Under the pieces are notes generated by a model. It did no database searches. It was not told the origin of the DNA and worked only from the letters and a program-made list of their open reading frames with translations. Position numbers and translations under genes: made by a program. Shown in pieces: positions 1 to 8,644 of a DNA stretch of 64,000 nt. Location: assembly GCF_900130045.1 (NCBI RefSeq), contig NZ_FQXT01000001.1, positions 310,001 through 374,000 on the forward strand, given 5' to 3'. This stretch comes from Leeuwenhoekiella palythoae. Its GTDB lineage: Bacteria; Bacteroidota; Bacteroidia; Flavobacteriales; Flavobacteriaceae. Positions within the stretch are counted from its first letter, which is position 1. Each line of letters begins with the position of its first letter.

Positions 1-1943
1 GCTTCCATAAAGTCGAGTTCTTTTGCTGCTGCTTCCATTTGCTTGCGTGTATCTCGTATGAGCTGCTCTAATTTAGGTTTACTCATATACGCAGTATCGG
101 GCTCGGCGGCCATATACGTCAGCTCTTCAGCCTCAAACTTAAACTTCTCTTTTTTGGCAAGAGCATTATCTAAGGACTTCTTAATTGCCATTGGTTTAAG
201 ACCGTGCTCTTCATTGTAGGCTATCTGTTTCTGACGACGATACTCTGAAGCATCTATGGTTTCTTGCATACTCTGCGTGATCTTATCTGCATACATTATC
301 GCCAGACCATTGATATTTCGAGCTGCACGACCAATGGTTTGCGTTAAGGATCTATTGCTACGCAGAAAGCCTTCCTTATCAGCATCCAGAATGGCTACCA
401 GAGAAACTTCTGGAAGGTCCAAGCCTTCTCTTAAAAGGTTCACTCCTACCAAAACATCAAAAATTCCCTTACGCAGGTCAGACATAATTTCTACACGTTC
501 TAATGTATCTACATCAGAGTGAATGTAGCGCGTTCTGATATCCACACGGGTCAGATATTTGGTCAATTCTTCGGCCATACGCTTGGTAAGCGTGGTGACT
601 AGAGTACGCTCATCTTTTTCTACGCGCTTCTGAATTTCTTCGATCAAATCATCGATCTGATTCAAACTTGGGCGCACTTCAACCACCGGATCTAGCAGGC
701 CTGTTGGTCTAATAATTTGCTCTACATAGGTTCCTTCAGACTTTTGTAGTTCATAATCAGCGGGAGTCGCACTCACATAAATCACTTGATTCTGCAACGC
801 CTCAAACTCTTCAAATTTCAACGGACGGTTGTCCATCGCAGCCGGAAGCCTGAATCCGTATTCTACCAGATTTTCCTTACGGCTTCGGTCGCCACCGTAC
901 ATTGCGCTAACTTGAGAAACCGTTACGTGACTTTCGTCAACGACCATCAGATAATCATCAGGAAAATAATCCAGTAGGCAGAAGGGTCGCGTACCCGGTT
1001 CTCTTCCATCTAAATAGCGAGAATAGTTCTCGATACCGCTACAATACCCCAATTCTCTGATCATTTCGAGGTCAAAATTGGTTCGTTCTTCCAAACGTTT
1101 GGCCTCTAGATGCTTTCCTATTTCCTTAAAATAATCTACCTGCTTGACCATATCAAAACCGATCTGATCTATGGCGTTTTGCAACACATCCGGACTCGTA
1201 ACGAACATATTTGCCGGATAAATATTCAAACGATCGTACTTCTCTAAAACCTCGTTGGTCGTCACATCAAAAGCTTCGATCTCTTCGATCTCATCACCAA
1301 AAAAATGCACTCTAAATGCGTGATCATCATATCCCGGGAAAATATCAACCGTATCTCCTTTTATGCGGAAATTTCCGCGGTTAAATTCTGCTGTGGTTCT
1401 ACTGTAGAGACTTTGAACCAATCGTTTTAAAAGCTGCGTTCGTGAGATCACCATATCACGCTCCAAAGCGATCACGTTCTTTTGAAATTCCACAGGGTTC
1501 CCGATACCGTACAAGCAAGAAACCGAAGCCACTACGATAATGTCCCGACGTCCGGAAAGTAAAGACGAAGTGGTGCTCAAACGCAGTTTTTCGATCTCTT
1601 CATTGATCGACAGATCTTTCTCAATATATGTTCCTGAAGTTGGGATATACGCTTCCGGTTGGTAATAATCGTAATAGGAAACAAAATACTCAACCGCATT
1701 ATTCGGAAAAAACGCTTTAAACTCACTATACAACTGTGCCGCCAAGGTTTTATTATGAGCCAAAACCAAGGTTGGTTTCTGTACTTCCTGCAACACATTA
1801 GCCACCGTAAAGGTTTTACCACTACCCGTTACCCCTAACAAGGTCTGATAGCGTTCGCCGGCATCAATGCCTCCCACCAATTGCTCGATCGCACTAGGTT
1901 GATCTCCCGTTGGTTTAAATTCTGATTGTATATTGAATTTCAA
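1..1943 (-). CDS. uvrB: UvrABC excision nuclease subunit B (3' end cut by window edge)
   Basis: UvrB is the damage-verifying helicase-like subunit of nucleotide excision repair; it is loaded by UvrA and recruits UvrC. The N-terminus reads [20 protein letters not shown], typical of the family. The Walker A motif [11 protein letters not shown] is near 1800-1840, the damage-probing beta-hairpin region ([18 protein letters not shown]) is near 1610-1680, and the C-terminal UVR motif that binds UvrC ([20 protein letters not shown]) lies at the left edge. About 20 C-terminal residues are missing. The start is TTG at 1943; no in-frame ATG lies near, and a GTG at 1973 would add ten atypical residues. 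Gene identity is certain; the start is likely. Confidence 0.97.
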   Translation of the reverse strand, partial: MKFNIQSEFKPTGDQPSAIEQLVGGIDAGERYQTLLGVTGSGKTFTVANVLQEVQKPTLVLAHNKTLAAQLYSEFKAFFPNNAVEYFVSYYDYYQPEAYIPTSGTYIEKDLSINEEIEKLRLSTTSSLLSGRRDIIVVASVSCLYGIGNPVEFQKNVIALERDMVISRTQLLKRLVQSLYSRTTAEFNRGNFRIKGDTVDIFPGYDDHAFRVHFFGDEIEEIEAFDVTTNEVLEKYDRLNIYPANMFVTSPDVLQNAIDQIGFDMVKQVDYFKEIGKHLEAKRLEERTNFDLEMIRELGYCSGIENYSRYLDGREPGTRPFCLLDYFPDDYLMVVDESHVTVSQVSAMYGGDRSRKENLVEYGFRLPAAMDNRPLKFEEFEALQNQVIYVSATPADYELQKSEGTYVEQIIRPTGLLDPVVEVRPSLNQIDDLIEEIQKRVEKDERTLVTTLTKRMAEELTKYLTRVDIRTRYIHSDVDTLERVEIMSDLRKGIFDVLVGVNLLREGLDLPEVSLVAILDADKEGFLRSNRSLTQTIGRAARNINGLAIMYADKITQSMQETIDASEYRRQKQIAYNEEHGLKPMAIKKSLDNALAKKEKFKFEAEELTYMAAEPDTAYMSKPKLEQLIRDTRKQMEAAAKELDFME

Positions 1944-2061
1944 AATATATCTGATTTGCGTGCTTGAATGCACGATTTTAGGAAAAAGTAATCCTGTAAA
2001 ATTAAACTATTTGAAAGTCAGAGTAAAGCTTGTAATTCTTAGAATCCCCCTAAAATTAGCT

Positions 2062-4782
2062 TTAGCGTTTAAGCGTAAAATGTGATTTGAACAGGCGCCC
2101 GTCTTCGAGTAGTACACTGAACCAGTAATCATCTGCAGGTAAGTTAGTACCACTAAATGTGCCATCCCAACCTTGTCCTAGCGGATTCAATTCTTTAAGC
2201 AATTTTCCGTATCTGTTAAAAATACGAATTACAGTACCGGGCTGAACCATTGCGCTAATTCCCTGCACTTGCCAGAAGTCGTGATATCCATCACCGTTGG
2301 GCGTAAAATATTTTGAAAAGCCAATGATGCTAAATTCCTGCGCTATTGCAGTACATCCATTTTTAGAGCGCACATACAGGATATGAAATCCCGGCGCAAG
2401 ACCGTCGAAATATAGATCGTCTTGATACGGGCCTATTTCGTCATCTAAAGCAACTTCATATGCGCCATTCCCCGAAAGGGTGATCGTAGCCGTGTTGTTT
2501 TCGGTTGCATCAGTCACCTCGATATTTTCTATGATCGGTATTTCTTCTTCAATAATGGTTATGGTTGCCTCTCTGTAGCAGCCGGTATTTACATCTGTCA
2601 CACGTATTGTATGACTTCCCGGTAAATTAGTTTCAAGATAAGGTGTGGTTTGTCCTTCCGGGAACCACTCGTAGCTATATGTTCGAGATGCATCGAGATT
2701 AGTATAATCGGGACTATAGGTTTGAATTTCCGGAAAAGAAGCGGCACAATAGATCGCTTCAGCAGCTAGTGAGAAATCAGGTCGAGGTATTAGGTTCAAC
2801 TCTACTGTGCTAATCGCAAAACACGCATTATTGTTCTCCACGCGAGCAAAAACAGTCTCATTATATGCTGTTTGATTGGTATATAACTGCGGAAGCTCTA
2901 AAGCTGAATCTTCAAGCAAAGCTGCTTCTTCTGTGGGATAATAATGAACATCATAACTGCCGGTTAGTCCGCCTAAAACTTGAGCATCTGCCTGAGAAAG
3001 ATCAAACTCGGCAAAGCCGGTATCATTTAAATCACAACCCTCAAGAAGTGCAGTGTTTGCGGTAGTACTACTAACTTGTAAGTCAATTGTATTGATGATT
3101 GAACAACCAGCCGGATTGGTGATCCGTGCATAGACGGTTTCAACGGGCGTGGTATTCTCATAACCTACGGGATCAATCGGATTGCTGCTAGTGTTCGCAT
3201 CTGCAATCGTCTGGTAGTAAGCTACTTCAAAAGTGGTATCGCCACCGGTAAGCGTGCTTTCAACTTCGGTAAGGTTAAATATACTTAAACCATCTGCGGT
3301 AGCAGCATCTTCGCATTGTATCAATGAAATCCTAGAAACTGTTGGCGGATACGCATAGTACGTAACTTCTGCCACCCCTACTTTTTCACAACTACCGTCA
3401 TTAGGGTCTAAACGAAATTCATAAGTTTCTGTATACGGTAAGCTTGCTGCGACCGGCTGTCGTATAGACAGCTGATTGCTTGTGGCCCCTGGAATCAGCA
3501 CGTCATCGCGATACCAAGAATACGATGCTCCTGAAACCGGATCATACCCCAAAACGTAATTATCACCATCGCAAAGCGATAATTCTGTTGAGCTTAGGTC
3601 ATTTTGAATGATGTCTAATTCATTAAACAATGATTGATTAAAAGGCGGCAATCCCTGATAACTGATACCACTACCTAAATTCACTGCTCGATCATTATAA
3701 CTTGCCGCAAGCCCCGCCGCATTGGGATTTTCAATAGCTCCTAAATAGTTCAGTCCTTCGGTGTAGGATGCGCTCAGCGCTCTATAAATTTTACCGTTAG
3801 GCGCAAGTTGCAAACTTCCTCTAAAATATCCGCTTTCATTTAAAGACACTTGACTGCCACTGATGTCAGCAGCTTCTAGATCATACTGAATTAAAGAGGA
3901 AAAATGATTTCCCGCTCCCAGTTCAGTATCAGCATTGTTTGAACTTGCTGAATATAAATATTGATTATTGGGTGAAAATTCAACGCCATAGGCTGCAAAA
4001 TTACTTCCGTTAATCGTTAGGCGTTGTGTATTGAATACTTGACCACTTTCTGAGTCAAATTCGGCTAAATACAAACCATCTGCAGCGTTAGCAATCGCAA
4101 GCTTGGTCCCATCTGGAGAAAACTTCAAATTTCCTCTGGGATCATTGGAGTTAAAACCGGCATTAGAACGCACCGCAGTTGTGTTTAACCCGGCCGAACT
4201 TAGCTGGTAAGCATAAAACGTATTAACTGTGGTTTGCGTACCCGATGCCGATGATAAGGTAACTAGCCACACACTATTATCATCACAGCTTTTAATCACG
4301 GCACTTAATTTTTCAGCAGCATAATTTAGAAGTCGGGTATTTTTATCTCTAACTATTCCATCAGGATTTGAAGTAAAATCGACTATAGAATAATTAACTC
4401 CTTGATGCACCTCTCCTACGCGTGTTACGGCATCTACGGTAAAAATGTAATAGATCCCAGGCGTATCGGGTTGCGGTATTATAAGTGCTGATTGTGTGCT
4501 TGAAGAATTGCCAAAAAGACCGGTCCCGTTTTGTAAAATACTGTGATCGCTACCATAAACGGTTGATCCATCGGTATAAAACAATAAGTTTCCGTCATCA
4601 TCAGAAATAGATGCACAGCCTTCTAAGGTATACAAGCTGCCATCGGTTAATGCTCTTGGTGTCCCGGAACTAAAATTTAAACCTGCACCGCCGCCAAAAT
4701 ACCAGTTATTCGCTTGTCCTTGAGATCGGGCAACACTCCCCAGTAGCAGTCCTATAAGTCCAAAAAGTATAAGTTGGCGCAT
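2062..4782 (-). CDS. Type IX-secreted surface protein with gliding-motility-associated C-terminal (CHU_C) domain
   Basis: The 906-residue protein has a signal peptide (residues 1-20, ending near SVARSQ). Residues about 25-390 form a repeated beta-rich region (LLFYTDGSTVYG, LKFSPDGTKLAIAN, FSPNNQYLYSAS), suggesting a beta-propeller. Ig/PKD-like segments follow at about 400-810. The last 85 residues are a type B T9SS sorting domain (FTPNGDGYHDFW, IRIFNRYGKLL, GWDGTFSGTNLPADDYWF, ending FTLKR). Proteins of this kind are exported by the type IX system and released or anchored at the surface, often for adhesion. It stands alone between uvrB and the ABC genes. Its ligand cannot be deduced. Confidence 0.9.
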   Translation of the reverse strand: MRQLILFGLIGLLLGSVARSQGQANNWYFGGGAGLNFSSGTPRALTDGSLYTLEGCASISDDDGNLLFYTDGSTVYGSDHSILQNGTGLFGNSSSTQSALIIPQPDTPGIYYIFTVDAVTRVGEVHQGVNYSIVDFTSNPDGIVRDKNTRLLNYAAEKLSAVIKSCDDNSVWLVTLSSASGTQTTVNTFYAYQLSSAGLNTTAVRSNAGFNSNDPRGNLKFSPDGTKLAIANAADGLYLAEFDSESGQVFNTQRLTINGSNFAAYGVEFSPNNQYLYSASSNNADTELGAGNHFSSLIQYDLEAADISGSQVSLNESGYFRGSLQLAPNGKIYRALSASYTEGLNYLGAIENPNAAGLAASYNDRAVNLGSGISYQGLPPFNQSLFNELDIIQNDLSSTELSLCDGDNYVLGYDPVSGASYSWYRDDVLIPGATSNQLSIRQPVAASLPYTETYEFRLDPNDGSCEKVGVAEVTYYAYPPTVSRISLIQCEDAATADGLSIFNLTEVESTLTGGDTTFEVAYYQTIADANTSSNPIDPVGYENTTPVETVYARITNPAGCSIINTIDLQVSSTTANTALLEGCDLNDTGFAEFDLSQADAQVLGGLTGSYDVHYYPTEEAALLEDSALELPQLYTNQTAYNETVFARVENNNACFAISTVELNLIPRPDFSLAAEAIYCAASFPEIQTYSPDYTNLDASRTYSYEWFPEGQTTPYLETNLPGSHTIRVTDVNTGCYREATITIIEEEIPIIENIEVTDATENNTATITLSGNGAYEVALDDEIGPYQDDLYFDGLAPGFHILYVRSKNGCTAIAQEFSIIGFSKYFTPNGDGYHDFWQVQGISAMVQPGTVIRIFNRYGKLLKELNPLGQGWDGTFSGTNLPADDYWFSVLLEDGRLFKSHFTLKR

Positions 4783-4911
4783 TAACTAAATTCCTGATTA
4801 ATTAAATAGGAGCACAATTTAATGTATTAAAAATGCTTACCGAAGAACTATCGATATATCTTATATTTTTTCGGTTTAAGCTGAAAATGCTCTTGAGGAA
4901 CGCTTCGATTT

Positions 4912-5742
4912 CTAAAGGTCACGTTTCATCAATAATCTATAGGCGCCGTAGATAAACAAGAAAATCCATACCGAAACTATACCAACTTCATACCAATGCA
5001 CCGCGTAATCTATTTGAATATCTGCCTGTAATTGATTTGCGGCAGTCTCAATAAAATTCAAACGCTGAAAAGGTAAATTGATCAGGTTTTTCATCGCTTC
5101 CAGCGGAAAGAATTGCACGATTGCATCTGCTGTTTCAGCATTTATTTGCCAACGCAAAATTCCGTAAGAGATATTTTCGAAGATCCACCACACAAATAAA
5201 AAACCTAACGCGAACGCCGAACGTTTCACTAAAACACCTAAAAAAAGACAGAAAGAGAAGAACCCTACCAGCTTGAAGAAGTATGCAAGAAGAAATTCCA
5301 TCTCTCGGGTAACGATGCTAAATTCAGTATAATCAGAAAACGAGTAGCCCAAGATCAATGTCATCACAAAAATGAACAGTGTAGATAAAGCAGCAAACGC
5401 GATCACCGTATAAAATTTAGACAGCATAAATTCTTTCTTGCTCAAGCCATCAATTAAATTTTGCTTGAGCGTTCTGTTGCTATATTCATTAGAAATCATC
5501 GAGACGATCACGATCGCCAGGAAAAACTTAAGCGTAGCCGCAACCCAAGTATTAAAATGCCAAATAAACGGGAAATTAAAAATTCCCTGATCTGCAATAC
5601 GAATCTGAAAATCGCCCAGATTAAATTCTATCGAAGCGATAAGCGCAATAAATGATAAGATCACAAAATAGGCGATGCTCAGTACTTTTGAAGAGCGACT
5701 GTGTTTTAATTTATAAAATTCTATAGTGAGTAATCGTAGCAT
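4912..5742 (-). CDS. ABC-2 type transporter permease
   Basis: A 276-residue membrane protein beginning MLRLLTIEFYKLKHSRSSKVL, the usual amphipathic start of ABC-2 permeases. About six hydrophobic segments are visible (near residues 20-40, 60-80, 105-130, 145-170, 178-195 and 245-265). It lies 6 bases downstream of the ATPase gene, so the two very likely form one exporter in the inner membrane. Permeases of this type often serve export of lipids, peptides or antibiotics, or act in motility (GldF-like), but nothing here fixes the substrate. Confidence 0.85.
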   Translation of the reverse strand: MLRLLTIEFYKLKHSRSSKVLSIAYFVILSFIALIASIEFNLGDFQIRIADQGIFNFPFIWHFNTWVAATLKFFLAIVIVSMISNEYSNRTLKQNLIDGLSKKEFMLSKFYTVIAFAALSTLFIFVMTLILGYSFSDYTEFSIVTREMEFLLAYFFKLVGFFSFCLFLGVLVKRSAFALGFLFVWWIFENISYGILRWQINAETADAIVQFFPLEAMKNLINLPFQRLNFIETAANQLQADIQIDYAVHWYEVGIVSVWIFLFIYGAYRLLMKRDL

Positions 5743-5748
5743 AAAATC

Positions 5749-6648
5749 TTAGTTAAGGTTGGCAGTAAGTTGTAAAAATTGTTCTTCAAGACTTTCTTTG
5801 CGCTTCACCAAATGGGAAAGCACAATGCCTTGAGTAAAAAGAAGCGTATTGAGTTCTTCGGCTGTAAGCGGATTTTTCAAAAATGCGGTTACGAGTCCGT
5901 TTTCTTCTTTTACTGAAGCAAAATCTTGGTGACGTTCTAGAACTTGAATAAGCTCAGTTTGCCGTTCACAACGTAATTCAAAAAAGCCGTGACTTGCGTT
6001 CAACTCATCTACCGGCCCTGCATACAGTTTCACTCCCTTTCTAATGATCACTACATGCGAACACACTTTCTCAACCTCATCCAGTAAATGTGAAGCGAGC
6101 AAAATCGTAGTACCACCACTAGCGATGTTCTTTATGATCTCTCGTATTTGGTGAATTCCCTGAGGATCTAAACCGTTTGTAGGTTCGTCTAAAATTAAAA
6201 TCTCAGGATCATTTAAAAGCGCTGAAGCAATGGCCAAACGCTGCTTCATCCCCAAAGAAAATGTACTGAATTTACTGTCCTTACGATCCAGAAGGTGAAC
6301 GATCTCTAGCTTTTCTTCAATCTTACTTGGGTCAACATCTTTAATGGTACAAACCAACTCCAAATTTTGAGCAGCGGTCATATACGGGTAAAAATTAGGA
6401 CGCTCGATGATCGCTCCTACTTTTTTAAGCGCATTGTGGGTGGTGTCAGTTCCGTCAAACCATTTAAAGTTTCCCGAAGTTGCATTAACCACATTGAGGA
6501 CCATTCCTAAGGTTGTAGATTTCCCACTTCCGTTAGGGCCTAAAATGCCGTAAACATTGCCTTTTTCAATAGTAAAACTCAGGTCGTTTACCGCTTTAAC
6601 CTTTCCGTAATGTTTGGTGAGATTATTTAGTGTAAGAATTGTTTCCAA
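5749..6648 (-). CDS. ABC transporter ATP-binding protein
   Basis: ATPase partner of the adjacent permease. It shows Walker A (GPNGSGKST), the signature region (FSLGMKQRLAIASAL), Walker B (ILILDEPTNGLD) and the switch His (LLASHLLDEVE), with an about 80-residue C-terminal extension common in CcmA/BcrA-type exporters. No ATG start exists. I chose TTG at 6648 (reading METILTLNNLTKHYG), because family members usually begin a few residues before LTKxYG. TTG at 6681 would add eleven residues (LGNVNSKNTL) with no counterpart that I know of. Domain identity is firm; start and substrate are not. Confidence 0.9.
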   Translation of the reverse strand: METILTLNNLTKHYGKVKAVNDLSFTIEKGNVYGILGPNGSGKSTTLGMVLNVVNATSGNFKWFDGTDTTHNALKKVGAIIERPNFYPYMTAAQNLELVCTIKDVDPSKIEEKLEIVHLLDRKDSKFSTFSLGMKQRLAIASALLNDPEILILDEPTNGLDPQGIHQIREIIKNIASGGTTILLASHLLDEVEKVCSHVVIIRKGVKLYAGPVDELNASHGFFELRCERQTELIQVLERHQDFASVKEENGLVTAFLKNPLTAEELNTLLFTQGIVLSHLVKRKESLEEQFLQLTANLN

Positions 6649-6739
6649 AAGCGTATTTTTAGAATTAACGTTCCCTAACAAGACGGTTTAGCTTATGTTT
6701 TGTTACATCGCATTAGTACCTTTACATCAGAATCACATT

Positions 6740-6759
6740 AGAAAATCAGTAGATTTTCT
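6740..6759. repeat. Perfect 8-bp inverted repeat in the divergent spacer
   Basis: AGAAAATC and GATTTTCT flank a 4-base loop (AGTA). It lies between the divergent ABC operon and the kinase-like gene, 27 bases before the latter's ATG. A terminator makes little sense at this place and there is no T-tract, so an operator or a 5'-leader hairpin of the kinase-like gene is more likely. There is no direct evidence of function. Confidence 0.35.
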
Positions 6760-6786
6760 TTATCAAATTCATCAAAATTACCTGCT

Positions 6787-7860
6787 ATGGAAGATAAATT
6801 AATGTCTCGTAAAAAGCCTACGTATCCCATTGGAGAACGCTTAGAAGAGTATTTGAACAAATACAATCGTTTGACGCAAATACCTGTTTTTTATGATGAT
6901 CTTTTGCGGTTTTCCGGCGGAATAAATATTTATGATAAAAATGACAAAGACACTTTATGGATCAGTGTCTACTACCCGGAACACGAACGTAAAGAAATTG
7001 AAGAAAGCTTAAAACGCGTGTATGCGATTTTACATTCTGACGGAAACGAGAATGTGCTTCCTTTTTTAAGTGTGACGGCTATTGACTATTGTACGTTTGG
7101 AAACTCGAAGCCTTTCCGTATAAAGGTCAATAATATTTTTAATGATAACTATACGTATTTCTACGTAAAAAAAGCTGATGCAAGTCGTATTTATGGCTTG
7201 GACCTCGAGCATATTTTATCGCCTAACCGTATTAACTTTTTGGTCTATAAAGACACCTTAATCGAAGAACATATCGTGGGTATTCCCGGAGATGTTTTTA
7301 TTTCTGATTATCTCGAAGAATGTGATGATGTGGGTAAAGCGCAGTTGGCTAAAGAATTTGTAAAGTTTAATGAACGTTGTATGATCTTGTTATTGGGAGA
7401 TATGCGCTCGTATAATTATGTCGTGATCCCAACCCACGACTTTGATCATATTAAATATAAAATACGCGCTATAGATTTTGACCAGCAAGCTTACGAAGGA
7501 AATTTTAAAGTCTACAAGCCGCACATTTTTAAGGAAAACTTCAGAATGGTTGAGTTAGTTTCTAACCGGCTACGCGATAAATCTATTGAGCAATATCGCG
7601 AGGAAGAACGTGCGGTTCTCGCTAAGAGAATTATCACTTCAAAAAACAGACTACGCCGACTTTTAAAATGTATGACGCACGATAACATTTCTACCGAAGA
7701 AAATCTGAAAGAGTTACGTAGTCAGTTGTACGACTACACAATGGATATGAAATTTAAACGAGCCAAGTCTATGGGACAAATCGTAAAAACGGCTTTAGCT
7801 TTTGTTAAACGAAACTACGAAGATGTAAGTATGAAGCGTATTATGGAGGCGAGACAGTAA
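6787..7860 (+). CDS. Unrecognised protein with kinase-fold-like motifs
   Basis: The 357-residue, soluble, lysine/arginine-rich protein has no signal peptide or membrane segment. I do not recognise a named family. Several short motifs resemble the catalytic core of atypical kinases (HipA/aminoglycoside-phosphotransferase type): a possible hinge-like EEHIVGIPGD (160-169), GDMRSYN with Asp205 and Asn210 spaced as in the DxxxxN catalytic loop, and IDFDQ (229-233) where a metal-binding DFG/DFD is expected. Two lysines in FYVKK (126-130) could serve nucleotide binding. The C-terminal 100 residues are helical and highly charged. It stands alone. The kinase reading is inference from spacing and order, not an established assignment. 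Confidence 0.6.
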   Translation: MEDKLMSRKKPTYPIGERLEEYLNKYNRLTQIPVFYDDLLRFSGGINIYDKNDKDTLWISVYYPEHERKEIEESLKRVYAILHSDGNENVLPFLSVTAIDYCTFGNSKPFRIKVNNIFNDNYTYFYVKKADASRIYGLDLEHILSPNRINFLVYKDTLIEEHIVGIPGDVFISDYLEECDDVGKAQLAKEFVKFNERCMILLLGDMRSYNYVVIPTHDFDHIKYKIRAIDFDQQAYEGNFKVYKPHIFKENFRMVELVSNRLRDKSIEQYREEERAVLAKRIITSKNRLRRLLKCMTHDNISTEENLKELRSQLYDYTMDMKFKRAKSMGQIVKTALAFVKRNYEDVSMKRIMEARQ

Positions 7861-7931
7861 ATCGACGTCAGTTACAATAGTCGCTTGGTTCTACGTTGAA
7901 GTATAAAAGTACTTTTTGCGTAATTTCTTTT

Positions 7932-8255
7932 TTAATCTACAAAGGTTTCTCTAAGTACTTCTTTACATTTTTTGATTTCAGCTTTTGTTAGATTTTCAAA
8001 AACTCTAATAATTCTAGCTTTATCAACAGTTCGGATTTGATCAATGGCAATCATTCCATTTTTACCATTATGTTTTACCGCAACTCTGGTGGGGTACCTT
8101 TTTAAATTTGTGGTCATAGGTGCAAGCACGATGGTATTCAAGTATTTATTCATTTCATTAGGTGAAACGATAACACAAGGTCTTGTCTTTTTTATTTCAC
8201 TCCCTATCGTTGGATCTAGGTTTACAAGAACAATTGAGTATTGATTTAACTCCAT
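7932..8255 (-). CDS. mazF: MazF/PemK-family endoribonuclease toxin
   Basis: The 107-residue protein matches the PemK/MazF fold: N-terminal SIVLVNLDPTIGSEIKKTRPCVIVSPN, a central VLAPMTT and IAIDQIRTVDKAR. MazF toxins cleave single-stranded mRNA at short sequences; the conserved Arg in KKTRPC and the Thr in APMTT are usual active-site positions. Its first 10 bases overlap the end of the antitoxin gene, as in known mazEF operons, and a short AGAGG precedes the ATG. The gene looks intact. The cleavage sequence cannot be predicted. Confidence 0.92.
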   Translation of the reverse strand: MELNQYSIVLVNLDPTIGSEIKKTRPCVIVSPNEMNKYLNTIVLAPMTTNLKRYPTRVAVKHNGKNGMIAIDQIRTVDKARIIRVFENLTKAEIKKCKEVLRETFVD

Positions 8256-8491
8256 TCCTCTAGGTTTTCGTCATCAAATACATCATTCATTAATAATTTG
8301 TCATCTCCGTTCTCACTCATTTTTTTAAATTCTTTTTCCCAATCCTTTCTCGGTGTTTTGATCGGTTTAAGAATTATCTGTCCTTTTTCAAGTATAAGTT
8401 CAACCTTATCCTTAATACCGTATTTTTCTAAAATGGTCTTACTTAAACGAAGTCCCTTTGAATTTCCAATTTTGATTATTGATGTTTCCAT
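8246..8491 (-). CDS. mazE: MazE/AbrB-type antitoxin
   Basis: The 81-residue protein has an N-terminal SpoVT/AbrB swapped-hairpin DNA-binding domain (SIIKIGNSKGLRLSKTILEKY, a near-consensus MazE sequence) and an acidic C-terminal tail (NDVFDDENLEEWS), which in this family binds and blocks MazF. It is the first gene of the operon and overlaps mazF by 10 bases, so it should be made first and in excess. An inverted repeat directly upstream is a candidate autoregulatory site. Confidence 0.9.
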   Translation of the reverse strand: METSIIKIGNSKGLRLSKTILEKYGIKDKVELILEKGQIILKPIKTPRKDWEKEFKKMSENGDDKLLMNDVFDDENLEEWS

Positions 8492-8500
8492 AATTTTAAA

Positions 8501-8518
8501 AGTTATTACAAAGTAACT
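8501..8518. promoter_or_regulatory. Possible MazEF autoregulatory operator
   Basis: AGTTA and TAACT arms are separated by 8 bases, starting 10 bases upstream of the mazE ATG. MazE/MazF complexes usually repress their own promoter at such short palindromes. The arms are short and A/T-rich, so chance is a real alternative. Confidence 0.3.
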
Positions 8519-8597
8519 ACATTCGATAAATACTTCAAAATTAATACCCTAATAGTTATCCACTTAGCATTTAACTTTTAGCAGATCTATTGATAAT

Positions 8598-8620
8598 AAA
8601 AGCGGCTTTGAAGCCGCTTT
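8598..8620 (-). terminator. Rho-independent terminator after the GH15 gene
   Basis: A perfect 10-bp stem (AAAGCGGCTT / AAGCCGCTTT) with a 3-base loop lies 25 bases past the GH15 stop. On the minus strand the stem ends in CTTTATTATC, a modest T-run. The position between GH15 and mazE suggests it keeps GH15 transcription out of mazEF. Confidence 0.75.
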
Positions 8621-8644
8621 TCTATTTTAAACGCTGAATCTTTT

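Noticed and set aside
6740-6759. Hairpin read as a terminator
   Set aside because: It lies between divergent genes, has a short A/T-rich stem and no T-tract; kept only as an inverted repeat.
8246-8491. MazEF as part of a larger defence island or mobile element
   Set aside because: No integrase, transposase, repeats or other defence genes lie next to it.
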